From: Chrysomallon squamiferum
Lineage: Eukaryota; Mollusca; Gastropoda; Neomphalida; Peltospiridae
Reading direction: 5' to 3'
NCBI GenBank assembly: GCA_012295275.1
Contig: CM022678.1
Coordinates: 556,894-620,893, forward strand
DNA: 64,000 nt
Below the pieces are notes generated by a model, which was given only the letters and a program-made list of their open reading frames with translations, did no database searches and was not told the origin of the DNA. Of the stretch, positions 1-11,409 are shown in pieces; within the stretch, counting starts at the first letter, position 1, and each line of letters opens with the position of its first letter. The translations under genes and the position numbers were made by a program.

Positions 1-1387
1 AGTTTAAGAAATTGTTTTAGAGAGAAAATGTTACATTCAGTCTCTAGATTACATCTGTAGTTAAAGGGTTCAGTGACAAGTAAACATTCAACTGCCTCCA
101 ACATCTGACTCATCTCTCCAGTTAAATGTTGGATTTGTCAAGTGAACTATTGTCATTCCCAGTGCTAAGCTGATTCCACATTCATTCTATATAAAATGTT
201 TGATATACACAAATGTGCTCAAGTGGATTCAAAACTGGACTCATGACTGGCCAAGGCAGAAGTGTTACAGCTTTGTTCTGGATGTAGCCTGTTGCAGGTC
301 ATTAATGGACTGATGAGTATAACTCACTACCTGTAGGAAAGCTGATGTCCTGTAGGTCTGATCTGTTGAGTGCATTCATATTATGTCATCTTTGTGTTTC
401 TGATGTCAGGCATTGTGCCAAGTTCAGTTGTGCTAGCATTAAACATTCATATCTCATATGTGAGTATTCTGCAGTTTGTAAAAAACATGGAGACTTGATA
501 CACTGAACTGTCACAGTGAAATCATTTGTAACTGTCATTCAGAAACAAGAAACATCATTCTGTTGTTAATCATCACAAAGTTGTAATTACTTGTGACATG
601 TTGTCACTCATTATCTCAGTGTTTAACTTTTCTCCAGATGTAAATTAGTGATGTTTTCATTTGTATCATTTATATCACATAATTCACTACGATGATAGTA
701 TAATTAAAACTATTCAGATATTATCTATAATTTTTATTTTGTTTATATCAGTTAATGCAAATTACAAAATTAATAATAAAATTTAGTTACTATTCTGATA
801 ATTTTTTATATTTATTACAAATCATATAACTTTTGTCATAATTATTGACAATTTAGTACTGTAGTTTAAAAGTATTCTGTAAATGTATTATTTTAATTAT
901 TACAAAATATTTTGAATGAACTCATTCTAATGTGATGCAAAATTAATTACAACAATATTAGTTTTCAAATGAGTAGTGATGTGATAATTATGTTTTCATG
1001 TTATTTTTATATAACAGTCTAACATCACTATTTACTAAACTAGCACATTTATTACAACAATCCTCATTTCATTATTTTAAAATACTTTCAAGAACATGTT
1101 TATAGAACAAAAGTTGAGAATGCAGTCAGAGCTGTTTTTATATTAGCTGTTGCTCAACAAGTGATATATGAAATTGTATGCACTGTCTGTGGGTAGGTGT
1201 AAATGAATTATCACTTGTTGCTAATAAGAAAGTGTAGATTGTGAAGTGACAGCAATAGATTTCTTTTTTTGTTATCTGAATATTCCTAAATCTTCTCTCT
1301 AACCTCATATAAATTAAATGAGTTAAATAAAACATTTGTTTTCTTCCTTCTGTATTAAAAATCAATCATTATATTATTATTTTACAG
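1..1387 (+). other. 5' flank of gene copy A, paralogous to 44247-46138
   Basis: No coding sequence is seen. The first 600 bases align closely with 44247-44820 of copy B; both contain the block reading agagagaaaatgt followed by cattcagtctctagattaca. The alignment resumes at about 850-1130 against 45820-46135. The strong conservation of the first 200 bases suggests a promoter or a 5' untranslated exon, but no TATA box or start site can be fixed. The flank ends in a polypyrimidine tract and a ttttacag acceptor at 1380-1387, just before the first coding exon, so an upstream non-coding exon is likely. Confidence 0.6.
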
Positions 1388-1397
1388 CTCAACCAAT

Positions 1398-1659
1398 ATG
1401 GACAACAAAAACAAGAGTTCAGAAGTTTCGTCTAACAGCACAGCTGTTTTGTCCACAGACAAAATCACAGCTGTTTCTTCTTCAGACAAAATCACAGCTG
1501 TTTCTCCTTCAGACATCACAGCTGTTTGTTCTGCAGAGACTGAGACAGCTGTTTCTCTCTTAGACAATACAACAAGTGTTTGTCTCTCTGGCATCACACC
1601 TCAGTTTTCCTTTGAAGTCACAACAAAAATATATCAACTACCTGTGTCAAGCAGTTGTG
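1398..1659 (+). CDS. Copy A exon 1: Ser/Thr-rich N-terminus with TAV repeats
   Basis: Encodes 87 residues and ends in phase 1 at a g/gtaata donor. It holds about five imperfect 8-12 residue repeats built on (S/I)TAV followed by Ser/Thr/Asp, for example ITAVSSSDK and ITAVSPSD, which correspond to repeated acagctgtttc units in the DNA. No signal peptide or membrane segment is seen. Low-complexity hydrophilic leaders of this sort are typical disordered spacers. The exon is preceded by a good acceptor at 1386-1387, so the mRNA probably has an upstream untranslated exon. Confidence 0.55.
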
Positions 1660-4600
1660 GTAATATGCACATTATTTTAATATACTGTTTACTTTTTTGA
1701 TGGTAAATTCTAAACTGACAAAAGTACTATTTACACTTGAAACAATACACTGTTTCGATATATTGTTTAGTTCCATCTTAGATATTAGCAAAATTGACAC
1801 TTTTAACAAAAAACAGATTGTATTAATGCTCAATGTTGTCCTTACAGATACAAACATTTTTTTAAATTATGCTTGTGAGTTGTAAATTTAAGAAATGTAT
1901 TTACTCCTTTTCACAGATACTCAAATACAACTTGTAGAAGAGACAGTAAAGATATCTCACTGTGGAAATGTTGTAATAGGAGGCAATAGCACTTTAACTA
2001 GTAAGTTGAAAACTAACTTTTCTTTTCTCTAGATGTTTAACTGATAACAGAACACACATGTGACTTACTTTGGCTCTCGTCTCCAGTATCATGTACAGAT
2101 CTTTAAATTGACTAAGTTGTAACAGTTTCTAATACTGATGTCACCAAGTCATCACAAGAAACACATTTGTTAAAAATCCCTTAGAAATTAATAAGTAGCC
2201 TGCAACACAATTCTCAACCAATAACTTGCTGAAACATTGAGGAATTTTACATCATAAAATTAAAAAAACATTCTTAAGAACTTGCTGGGAGTGTTGTCCT
2301 GTTTTGGTGCTTGTGATCTTACTGGATGTAACCTAAAACAGCAGTGAACTACACAAGTAAAACCTAATTAACAGACAAGTTGACATCACCAAGCTCACCC
2401 AGTAACTGTTTAGAACTCATTTTACTTTGTGCTGATCTTCTAGCAACATAGCTAAATATTACCAGATAAAACTACTTATTTTTCATTAAATAAAACTAAC
2501 ATTCTTGACACCATTAATGCTGCCCAGAATACAAAGCCCACAATACAAAGCCCACTTGTTTAATGTGACATGTGTCAACCAATAACCAGTACACTTCCAA
2601 GGATTCTGTGATCTGCTATTCTTTGCGGTTAGACTTTTTTCACCTTTGGTTTTAGACACTGCTTCTAAAATCATCATTTTCATTATCTTATCACATAACT
2701 ATGCATGATTTAGTATTTGAATTAAAATCTACATATTGATGCAGTAATGGTCATAATTTTTTTTTTTTTTTTTTTTTTAAATCTTAACGTCCATTGTTCT
2801 ACAAACGAGGTCATTTAATCATTGTCAGATCATAATGATTTTTCTCCTTTAACGATAGCTGGTGACATATGCAAAAACATCCACATATAAACACACACAC
2901 ACAAACACAGACATTTTTAATACTGCATGCATTAAGTGTAGATAGGGACAGTTACAGAAATAATACTTGTAGGCTGTGAATGTAAATAATTTATTTTTCT
3001 ATATTTGCAACAACACAAGCAGTGGTAGAACATATTTAAATATGAGCACACATAAACCAATCTACTAACACAAACATTGTATCAGGAGGTGCAGCTGTTG
3101 ACACCATAAAGTGAAAACCTGAATCATATTTAATAGATACAGAACTATATATCACATTAATCATTAGTATTTACCATCAAACACTATGACCAACAAATGC
3201 GAACAGAGACATACATACAGACACACAGACACACACACATACATACATATGTATGTCTACCCACTACCAAGGGTTTACAAATTGTGCAAACAACTGTTTT
3301 GTTCACATGAGGGTTGCACAAAACTATCCTTATGTAACTCATTTTCCATTCACACAAAATTTGTGCTATGCTGAATGATAGTTTGTTCATGGTTGAAATT
3401 AAACCACCATTCACCACATCAACAACAATGGCCTGAGTGACAGTAAATATTTCTCTCTGTAGAAATTTTATATTAGGAGACAAAACAACATAATGAAAAT
3501 AATAGTAAACAAAGGATTGATGTACCAAGACAACAAACATTTGAAACTGGTAAGATAAAAAGTGAAAGTTTTCTTTTCTCTACCTGTTCAATAGGTAATA
3601 TAATTCATATCAGAGAAGTCTGTACTTTTCTATCACATCTGAAGAACATAGAAACATACACATGCATCAACAAACACAAACACAATATATACAAACACAT
3701 GTACACACATAAGTATTGTCACTCTTATCTAGATTTTCTTATCAAGATCCTGCAACATAAATTAAACAAGCCAATATATCATTATTATCACTTGCAAATA
3801 ATGAAATACACTACAAAGAACTTAATAATAGTAATAATAATAAGAAGAACACTAATAATTGTAATAATATGAATAATAACAATAAGTAACATTAGTGATA
3901 AGAAACAACAGCAGTAAATTTAATAAAAGTAGTAATAATTATAGTCAAATAGAAAGATATAATAATAATGTTATATGTTACCAGTGCTGTGAATAAAGTG
4001 TAGAGTAATTGCACATACCACTTTAATCATTTCATTTACTCATCATCAATAACACAAACTTGTTTTATTTTTATATTGTTTCAGCAGAGAGTGATGGACA
4101 AGTATCCAAGATCAAAGGTATTATTATTATTATTGTTATCTGAAATTGTCACACCTTATTATCTTCATTAAATTCTGATTAACTAAAATTATGACAACAA
4201 ACTATTGTATTTGTTTTTAAACTCCATATCTAATGACCAGTTAAAAATTATATTATTTATATATGAATAATAAAATGTTCTCTAAACAATTAATTATACA
4301 TGATTCTATTTTTACTTTCATTTTTATTTTTTTATTTTTTTAATATTGTCCTACAGAGTCTACCAGGCTAGCGTTAAATTCAACTGACTGGAGTGTCTAT
4401 GTTGAAACAAGAGCAGAGAAAAGAGGTGTTGCACTTTTGAAGCAGAATGGTGTTGTCATTGTGATAGGATGTCCAGGTTCAGGAAAGACAACTCTAGCTT
4501 TAAGCATGATGAAACAGATAGCAAAAGAAGAAAAAAGAGAACCTTACTTGCTGACTCATCACTCTGAATTCAATGACATCTTTCTATCTAGAAATAAGAA

Positions 4601-5516
4601 AAGTGTTGTTCTCATTGATGACATATTTGGCAAGACGAATCTTGTTTCAGATTTTACAGACTCATGGGAACTCAAATTTCCAGAGATATGGAGTGTTGTT
4701 CAGGATGGTTCTGTGAAATGTATTATTACTTTAAGAAAACAAATATATTCAGAAACTGAAATTAGTTTGAAGGAATTTGGTCTGTTTAATGAGAAACATG
4801 TTATTGATCTGCAGAGTGATGACTGTTGTCTGAATTATAATGAAAAAGAAGAAATTCTCAACAAATATCTCAAACAAAAGGATGTTCCAATGGATAAAAG
4901 TGGCAAACATAAGGTCATTCGCAATTCATGTACAGAGCTAGGATTTCCTCAGATGTGTGAGTTTTATGTTAATTCAAGTGATGCACAAAAAAGAGGAGTT
5001 GAGTTTTTTAAGAAACCTGTAGAATATCTCAAAAAAGAGCTGGAAAAATTGAAAAATGACAAATCACCGATCAACTACCTGGTTCTACTGCTGATTTTGT
5101 TCAAAGAAGGCAGTCTCAGCATTGATTCATTGGACCCTTTTGAAAATGACACTGACTGTGACATAATGAAATTAGTAAGAGAACTGGAACAATTCTGTAA
5201 GAATCTAGAAAACACTAATCTTAGAAATATCAAGGAAACAGCTGATTTTATGTGTGGTACCTATTTGAAGTGTTGTGACAATAAATACACATTTATTCAC
5301 CAGTCAGTGTTTGACTCTGTGTTTCTGATGTTTTCATCAGAGTTTCCAGAGAAAGCAGCAGAATTGATAGAAGTGTGTCCTGTCTCCAGGTTGTCAGAAT
5401 ATGTTGTGACACCTGAAGTTTCTAACAAAAGTCACATTACATTGACTGTGATACTTGACTGCTTTGATTTTCTTCTTCAGGGGTTTATTGACCTGGTATC
5501 ACAAAGTTTCAGATAA
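1398..5516 (+). CDS. Gene copy A: RHIM-like + STAND NTPase, truncated before the ankyrin repeats
   Basis: My spliced model joins 1398-1659, 1917-2000, 4085-4117 and 4357-5516. All introns are GT-AG and phase 1, and the total of 1539 nt gives an open frame of 512 codons plus stop. Residues 1-87 are Ser/Thr-rich repeats. Residues 88-115 are the RHIM-like exon. The NTPase follows, with Walker A GCPGSGKTT at about 165-173, Walker B VVLIDD about 45 residues later and a CIITLRKQI sensor-like strand. The stop TAA at 5514-5516 replaces the GAA found in copy B, so the helical linker and ankyrin sensor are lost. It could be a pseudogene or could encode a sensor-less RHIM-NTPase protein. The start ATG has A at -3 and G at +4. 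Confidence 0.6.
1917..2000 (+). CDS. Copy A exon 2: RHIM-like motif exon
   Basis: This is an 84-nt exon bounded by tcacag and gtaagt, phase 1 on both sides. It encodes residues 88-115 of the model and contains SHCGNVVIGGNSTLT. The core V-V-I-G-G-N-S-T-L fits the RHIM pattern [VI]-Q-[VILC]-G-x-x-N-x-[ML] at the hydrophobic and Gly positions, with Val for Gln and Ser for the second Asn. An Ile-x-x-Cys precedes the core, as in RIPK3-type RHIMs. The matching exon of copy B (46935-47003) has N-V-Q-A-G-D-N-N-T-I. Assignment as an amyloid-type motif is by pattern recognition. Confidence 0.55.
4085..4117 (+). CDS. Copy A exon 3: 11-codon linker
   Basis: A 33-nt phase-1 exon between tttcag and g/gtatta, coding for TESDGQVSKIK. 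It aligns without gaps with 49831-49863 of copy B (INTDGKASNTK). The acceptor is a cagcag (NAGNAG) site, so use of the second AG would remove one codon. Conservation of length and phase in both copies supports this as a real exon. Confidence 0.55.
4357..5516 (+). CDS. Copy A exon 4 (intact part): STAND P-loop NTPase domain
   Basis: Opens after ctacag and reads in phase with exon 3. It aligns with 50139-51305 of copy B, with few indels. P-loop GCPGSGKTT and VVLIDDIFGK are intact, as are the KCIITLRKQI strand and the FIHQSVFD segment conserved in the other copy. Family: a STAND-type NTPase most like Pfam nSTAND3; no NACHT or NB-ARC signature is obvious. There is no Met at the exon start (copy B has one), so translation must come through the upstream exons or a downstream ATG. 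It ends at an in-frame TAA. Confidence 0.7.
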
Positions 5517-7295
5517 ATTATTTCAAATCCATCACTCACAGATGAAGAGTTTTTTAAATATCTCATAGAGGAACAAAACTTTTATGGTAAGTTGCCTGAA
5601 ATACTGCAACAGAGACTATATAAACATATTATCTTCTGTTGCAAGTTTGTGTATAGTGAATGGACTAAAGACATTGTCAAAATGTTTCACATCAAATCTG
5701 CGTAACATGAAACTTACATTTGTTATGAAAGAACTTTTGGATATTTCTTGTTTGTTTGGTGATGAAGATGTGAGAATATTGCTAAAATCAGGTGTTATTC
5801 CAACATTTGATACATTCAATGCAGCTGCTTGTTCAAAAACAGACAGTGCTACCATACTCAAAGAATTGTTTCAGTATAAAAAGGTGGTAAAATTGAATTT
5901 GTATTCCCACTTGTTACATATTTCATTTTGTTCAGGTAACATGAACATTGCCTGTCTGTTGGTTGAGATGATAAATAATGAGAAACACAACAGTGAAATC
6001 AAGGAAGAAGCTGTGAAACTGTTTTTGGTTAGATTCCATAGAAAAGTAACATTTAAATCAAGCTGCATGTGTTTGGAAAAGGCTCTTCAAGTTGCTGATG
6101 TAATCAATTTTTTAAAGAAATTGGTTACCATTGATAAATAAAATTAAAGACATTGCTATCATTGCTGCTGGTCAGAGGTCTTCAAACATAAAAGAAATAG
6201 TAAAACTGAAACCTGATTGTATAAATGATGAGAACAGAGATAAAGTACTTTTAGAAGCAGCTATGTGGGGATGTATTGATACAGTGAATTTTCTCATTGA
6301 GCAGAGATGTAATGATACAGATGAGAACAACTGGAAGAAAGGTGAAGTACTGAAAGTAGCAGTGATGTTTAACAGTGTAGATGTTGTTCAGTGTCTTCTT
6401 GATAAAGGAGCTGATCCTAATGTGAATGTAGATGTTAACGTGAAATTGATTGTATAGTTTGAAAAGGAAATACGATTAAAACTGTTGTCTGATGACATAA
6501 CTAGTTTGAAACTGTCACCTTCAGACTCACCTCTCCACATTTCAGTTCAGCGTGGTGACTTAGATATGATAAAATCACTGATAGAGAGTAATGCTATTGT
6601 TAATGCAGTAAACAGTGAGGGAAAAACTCCACGTCATGAAGCTGCAAAAGCAACACACAGAAAGGAAGTAGCTTTGTTGTTACTGGAAAATGGTGCTGAT
6701 ATTAACATAACAGATAAACAAAAGAATTCAGCATTGCACATAGCATCTCAAATTGATATAGATGTGGTGAAAGAAGTAAGAAAAAAAGGTTGTTGAAATA
6801 AATGTAGTTAATACTAAAGGTAAAGTTCATCTTTTTACAACTGTTCAGGATGAACAGAACAAAGTATTTGTTTATTTAGTGGAACATGGAGCTGACCCTA
6901 ATTTAACAGACAATGATAACAATTCTGTTTTACACCTAGCAATATAAGAAAGAAATTTAGAAGTGGTGACAGCATTGATTGATAAAGGCACAGATGTAAA
7001 TATTAGAAACTGTGGATGTGTAACTCCTCTTTTTGAGGCTATGAAGTCTCAACAGAGAAATGTAGTTTTGCATGGAGCTAATCCTAATTTAACAGCTAGT
7101 GATAACAATTCTCTTTTACACATAATAGCTGCATATGGAAATTTAGACATTTTGACAGCACTGATTAAAAAAGATATTGATGTAAATATTAAAAACAGTC
7201 GAGGTGAAACTCTTCTTGATAAAGCAAAGAGTTGTAACAAAACGGGAATTGTTTTATATTTACTGGAGAATGGTGCTAAAGATATTAACAGATAG
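5517..7295 (+). pseudogene. Copy A decayed linker and ankyrin region
   Basis: Continues the homology to copy B exon 4 through at least five lesions. After the TAA at 5514 there is a roughly 175-bp frameshifting deletion near 5615-5632, a 5-bp deletion near 6131, a TAG at 6455-6457 followed by an internal deletion, a frameshift near 6785, and a TAA near 6945. Short open pieces at 5584-6141, 6131-6457, 6485-6796 and 6963-7295 give clear ankyrin text such as LLENGADINITD and TPLFEAM. Only about three of the 'HGADPNLTDNDNNSVLH' modules are present against about 21 in copy B. The 3' end reads LLENGAKDINR-stop, probably the ancestral C-terminus. Confidence 0.8.
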
Positions 7296-7608
7296 ATACA
7301 TTTTGTTATAAATATGCACAGACTGTCACTTTTAAATGCAAAATTACCTAGTGAGAATATTTTAAAATTATGCTGAAATAATATTTTGGCATGAAATTGA
7401 TGTTCATAATAAAGAGAAAATTTCGTTTGAAGAAATCTAAATTTTGTTGTGTTATTTTTGTGGTACAAAGTTGATCTTCATTCTGAAACACATTGACTTC
7501 TGACATAGTTTTATTTTAAACTGCTTCAGTTGCACTTATTTTTAATGTAATGTTGTATCAGTGTATTTAAGTATATGTTAAGTAATATGTAAATAAATTT
7601 CTTTTCAG
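7296..7608 (+). other. 3' untranslated/flanking region of copy A
   Basis: Aligns with 57365-57515 of copy B (shared ttacctagtgagaatattttaaa). Possible polyadenylation hexamers AATAAA lie at 7408-7413 and 7592-7597. No other coding signal is seen. Confidence 0.45.
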
Positions 7609-8873
7609 TAGAGGTATTTCACATTCCACTGCAAAATCTCACCGAATTAGTCCTACTTGCAAATTGATGGGCAAAAGTAACCATGCTGTAATGGGAGGCC
7701 ATGACCATTGTTCAGTTATTAACTGTTCCAATCACAGAAATCCAGGAAGTGCATATCAGAAATGTTTGTGTCTATTTGCTTCACGCAAAAATGAACTGTT
7801 TTTTAATTTTGCCACGAACACAAAGGTCTGTTCGGCATATTTTTTAGGTGGGAAGCCAGTGAACAAGAAACGTGGACTATATACCAATCCTGAATATGGG
7901 ATCAGAAATTGTTACAACACCTAGAATAATGAATAACAAATGAAATTAATGAAATGGTTCAGATAACTACAGAGAACAATAGTTTCAATTATGTTGTTAA
8001 TTATTCCGTCTACCACAACTAGTTGAGGTGTTTGTTGCCTCGAGTCACAAATACTTAGCAGGTGTTGTACAAGTACGTAGGTGTTTGTGTGAGTATGTGG
8101 GTAAAGGGACAGTCTTCAATATAACAGTTATATGTTACTCCAAAATAAGTGGTTTATTTATATATTGTTTAAGCTTAAAGTGTGTATGCTTGTGCATGTT
8201 TGTATTAATTACACCTAACAGTAACTGTAATTAGACAAGTAACTGGTTTTAACCTGTAAGGAAATAACAGCTCACATTTCCTTCATAAACAAAAGATATA
8301 ATTAAACATGTTACTGTATGTTTTGTTTGTTGAATGTAGTGTGTGGCTATGTTGTCACTGTTCAGTCAGAAATGTGTCTGCAACAAAACTCTGGCTGTAA
8401 ATGGTATCACTATAAAGACTTGCTGATGGGCACCTGCTACCCCTTGATCTGGACTTGAATTTGAAAGGTATTTTTTCATTTGTACTGTGTGTATGTACAC
8501 AAGCATGCAGCCTTCCATTATTGTAGGTGGGGAATAACAGGCTGGATAACAGCATTTATTTATATTAACATTATGCTCACACACACACACACACACACAC
8601 ACATAATATGCATAGATGCACACATTCACCCTGAATTTGACACGGTTTAGCTATAAATTTCAGTGGACTGTTTTCTACGGCCATTATACCATCTAATTCA
8701 AAATATGTGCATGTTAGCTGTCAAAGATTAAAATCTCCTACAAAGCTACTCATGTCGCCCATAACAATCTGTCTGTCACACCCCTCAATCTGTAAATAGA
8801 CTAGTTTCAGACTAGTTTGTCAAGGGATGTTATTGTTTGCATGCATGCTCAATAGGAATGTGAAATACCTCTA
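7609..8873. mobile_element. DNA transposon remnant with 17-bp TIRs and a THAP-like fragment
   Basis: Perfect terminal inverted repeats GAGGTATTTCACATTCC lie at 7611-7627 and, inverted, 8855-8871. TA at 7609-7610 and 8872-8873 looks like a target-site duplication. Outside them, cttttcag and atgaaaag extend the palindrome, probably as part of the target. Copy B has the uninterrupted counterpart at about 57503-57525 (ctttccaattcaaaagtgtaattact), matching the two flanks joined, which dates the insertion after the duplication. The element holds a THAP-like open fragment at its left end and a (CA)n at about 8579-8602. The superfamily is unassigned: TA duplication suggests Tc1/mariner-like or IS4EU-like elements, while THAP occurs in P, Kolobok and some Harbinger-like elements. 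Confidence 0.7.
7664..7924 (+). pseudogene. THAP-type zinc-finger fragment of a transposase-like protein
   Basis: The reading frame encodes DHCSVINCSNHR near its start and KVCSAYFLGGKPVN near its middle, followed by NPEYG. This follows the THAP layout of a Cys-x4-Cys pair, a long loop with basic and aromatic residues, then Cys plus a zinc-binding His. The last ligand is Tyr (CSAY where CSAH is expected), and no catalytic transposase region follows before the stop. I read it as an inactive fragment of the protein carried by the surrounding inverted-repeat element. It may also be a non-functional exon relic. Confidence 0.45.
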
Positions 8874-8881
8874 ATGAAAAG

Positions 8882-10640
8882 TGTAATTATTGACTATTTT
8901 ATATATATATATATATAATATATCACTATAATCATTACCATACCATCTACTCTGCTATTTATATTCAAATATTCTATTGATGTATTTGTATCTATTCAGT
9001 TGTTTTATTAATGAATGGAACAGTCTATTGCATTAATGTATGGTGTATTTTTCTTTATATATAAATATTATATTACTGTATTATATTGTCTATTGTATCT
9101 ATTCAAATATTGCATTAATGTGTGGTGTATTTTTTTATTTTATACAAATTACGATATTGTATAATCAGTCATATCCATTCAGATTTTGTACTACTGTTCT
9201 ATAGTCTTTTGTTGTTTACTCTATTTGTATGTTACAAGAAATAATATGAAATTGTGTATCTTTATGAAATTTTCATTTGATTTTTACATTTGATTGAAAT
9301 ATCTTTGAGTGATTTATTGCACAATTCAGTTTAAAAAGATGTTAAGATATTTTTGTTTCCAATAATAATACAACAATACTAATACTGATGTTAATTTTGA
9401 TCAGGTTAATCAGTCAGTGAAAAGTCAGGCAGTTTTTAAATCAGATTTGTTATTCATGATGACTTGATTATTACTTGTGTTTGACTGTTCATGTAGAAAA
9501 TATCTGTAAAACAGAATGTTATAATTAAACTTGTGTTTTAATGTTCAGTGTAAAGTTTTTAATATATATTTTTTTATTTTATAAAAATTGTTCTGTATTA
9601 GTAAATGTTTTTCTATGTTTATATAAAAAGTAATGTTAATGTTAAATATAAAGATTTTACTCTTTTTTTTTTTTTGATTACAAAATAGATCATATCAAAA
9701 CAATGTGTATACTAAGTAAATTTGTATTTTCATTTTAAACAAAGTTTATGTACATTCTTATTTGATACAATAATTCTGTAGTACTAAATATTTTCACTAT
9801 GCTTAAATTAATTAAACTAGCATTATAATGTTTATTATGAGATTTTTATATATTTTTTGTTTTTCATAATACTTGCTTTCTCTTGTTTTTAATAATAAAT
9901 TTGTATTTCAAAGTAAAATGTATTTATATATATATGCAGTTACATGTATGTGTGTGTGATATATATATATAGTATTAGTTTCATTTGTTTTATTGTCATT
10001 TTTTATCGTATTAATAAGGAAATACATTCACATAACATTTACATGTCACTATTATCATTTGAAAATAGATAATAATAAAATTAAGCAAAAGTAAGTTTTC
10101 ACTGTGAACATATTTTATCTATATTTATATAAAACACTGCACAGTAATGTAGTTAATGTTTTCATACTTATTTCTCTATGACATATAGCAAAAATACCTA
10201 GTTTGTATGTGTGTGTGAGATATGTTTAATAATTATAAAATAGTAATTAATCAAGTAAATACAAATTTAAATATGGAATATTTTTAGTTAATAATGTTTA
10301 CATTTATCCATTTAATAATTGTAAAATAGTAAATATTTAATAAAGTAAATGAAAGTTTAAATTAGGAATATTTTTTATTAATAATGTTCACATATAAATA
10401 TGATTTTAATAATTAAAAGATAGTCAATAATTAGTAAAGTAAACTTAATTTAAATTAGCAATATTTTTAGTTAATAATGGTTACACTAATATGTTCGACA
10501 TTGAACTAAGATTGTGAAGTTAAACTGATCTAATCTGTGTGACAAAATTTGAAAACTACCTTTTTTTTATAAGTAATTAACTTACATCAATTTACTTTGC
10601 TTTGTGATTATTATTGTTATTATTATTAGTAGTAGTAGTA
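8882..10640 (+). other. 3' flank of copy A, paralogous to 57512-59330
   Basis: No gene is seen. Blocks such as gtcagtgaaaagtcag (about 9412) and ttattcatgatgacttgatta recur at about 58240. The segment at 10240-10540 recurs at 58960-59280, including ctaatctgtgtgacaa. Both paralogous flanks run into an ATT microsatellite, which may mark the right border of the duplicated unit. Confidence 0.65.
8960..9220. repeat. Degenerate tandem repeats (about 85-100 bp unit) in copy A 3' flank
   Basis: Units based on tctattcaaatattg, cattaatgtatggtgta and atattgtatagtc recur about three times here. The same array, longer, lies at 57620-58060 behind copy B. Confidence 0.5.
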
Positions 10641-10768
10641 GTAGTAGTAATATTTATATGTTTATTTATTATTATTATTAGTAGTAGTAGTAGTATTTTA
10701 TGTATAATTGAAACAGGTTAAAGGGAGACAAATAATGACTGACTGCCAACAAAACGAAACAAACAAAC

Positions 10769-10822
<54 letters not shown>

Positions 10823-10914
10823 AAATAAATAAATAAATGAAACATAAATAAATAACAAAATAAAGAAAATTGGTAACGTTAAGCTAATGCAAAATGAAAC
10901 AAACAAACAAAATC

Positions 10915-10945
<31 letters not shown>

Positions 10946-11010
10946 GAAACAAATAAATGACAAAATAAAGAAAATTGGTAAAGTTAAACTCTAAAACAAA
11001 TAAATAAATA
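10615..11010. repeat. ATT/AAT/AAAT microsatellite cluster
   Basis: Alternating (TAG)n, (ATT)n, (AAT)n and (AAAT)n tracts, with a roughly 60-bp segment (aataaagaaaattggtaa) repeated at about 10858 and 10963. No coding content. Confidence 0.8.
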
Positions 11011-11265
11011 AATAAACAGAGAGAAAGTTTTGTTTTTTATATAGATTAATTTGGTATATTAAATGATATATATGAATATAGCCTAAATAATATGAATATA
11101 TATATATATATATAATATTCATATTTTCTAAGCTATGTCATGTCATCTGTATTATGTGAGTTACTTTTAAAGTTGCTCATTTATTAAACCTGGTCACACC
11201 TTCCATTTCTACTGGTGGATTTTCTCCAGCTGTGTCTGTAACCTGTTTCTGTTTCATTCTTTCTG

Positions 11266-11385
11266 AAAGGAATACAGAGTAGCCGGATGATTTTGCTGAG
11301 CGAACGGACAGCGAAGAATTAGTTCACACATTTCAAGCTTTACTTCCTTCTTCTACTGCAGGAAAACTTATACTATATTATTTTT
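11266..11385 (+). repeat. Repeat module R, first copy (5' exon-like block ending in ctgcag/cag)
   Basis: Similar blocks are at 20455-20555, 23585-23690 and 30062-30180. Shared features are gagcgaacg/gcgagcagacg, a fairly GC-rich core, then cagttttacttc and a terminal (t/c)acag. In three copies the block is directly followed by a donor-like gtaagc or gtacgg. Downstream, actatactgttttagtagtgact is also shared. It may be an old 5' untranslated exon with promoter carried in a repeat. Confidence 0.45.
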
Positions 11386-11409
11386 TTAGTGATTGTTATT
11401 TTATTTTAT

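Noticed and set aside
1844-1885. A second acceptor-like site (tccttacag/atacaaac) in intron 1, also present in copy B at about 46850
   Set aside because: No donor follows before an in-frame stop in either copy. It looks like a decoy or a small duplication of the exon 2 acceptor.
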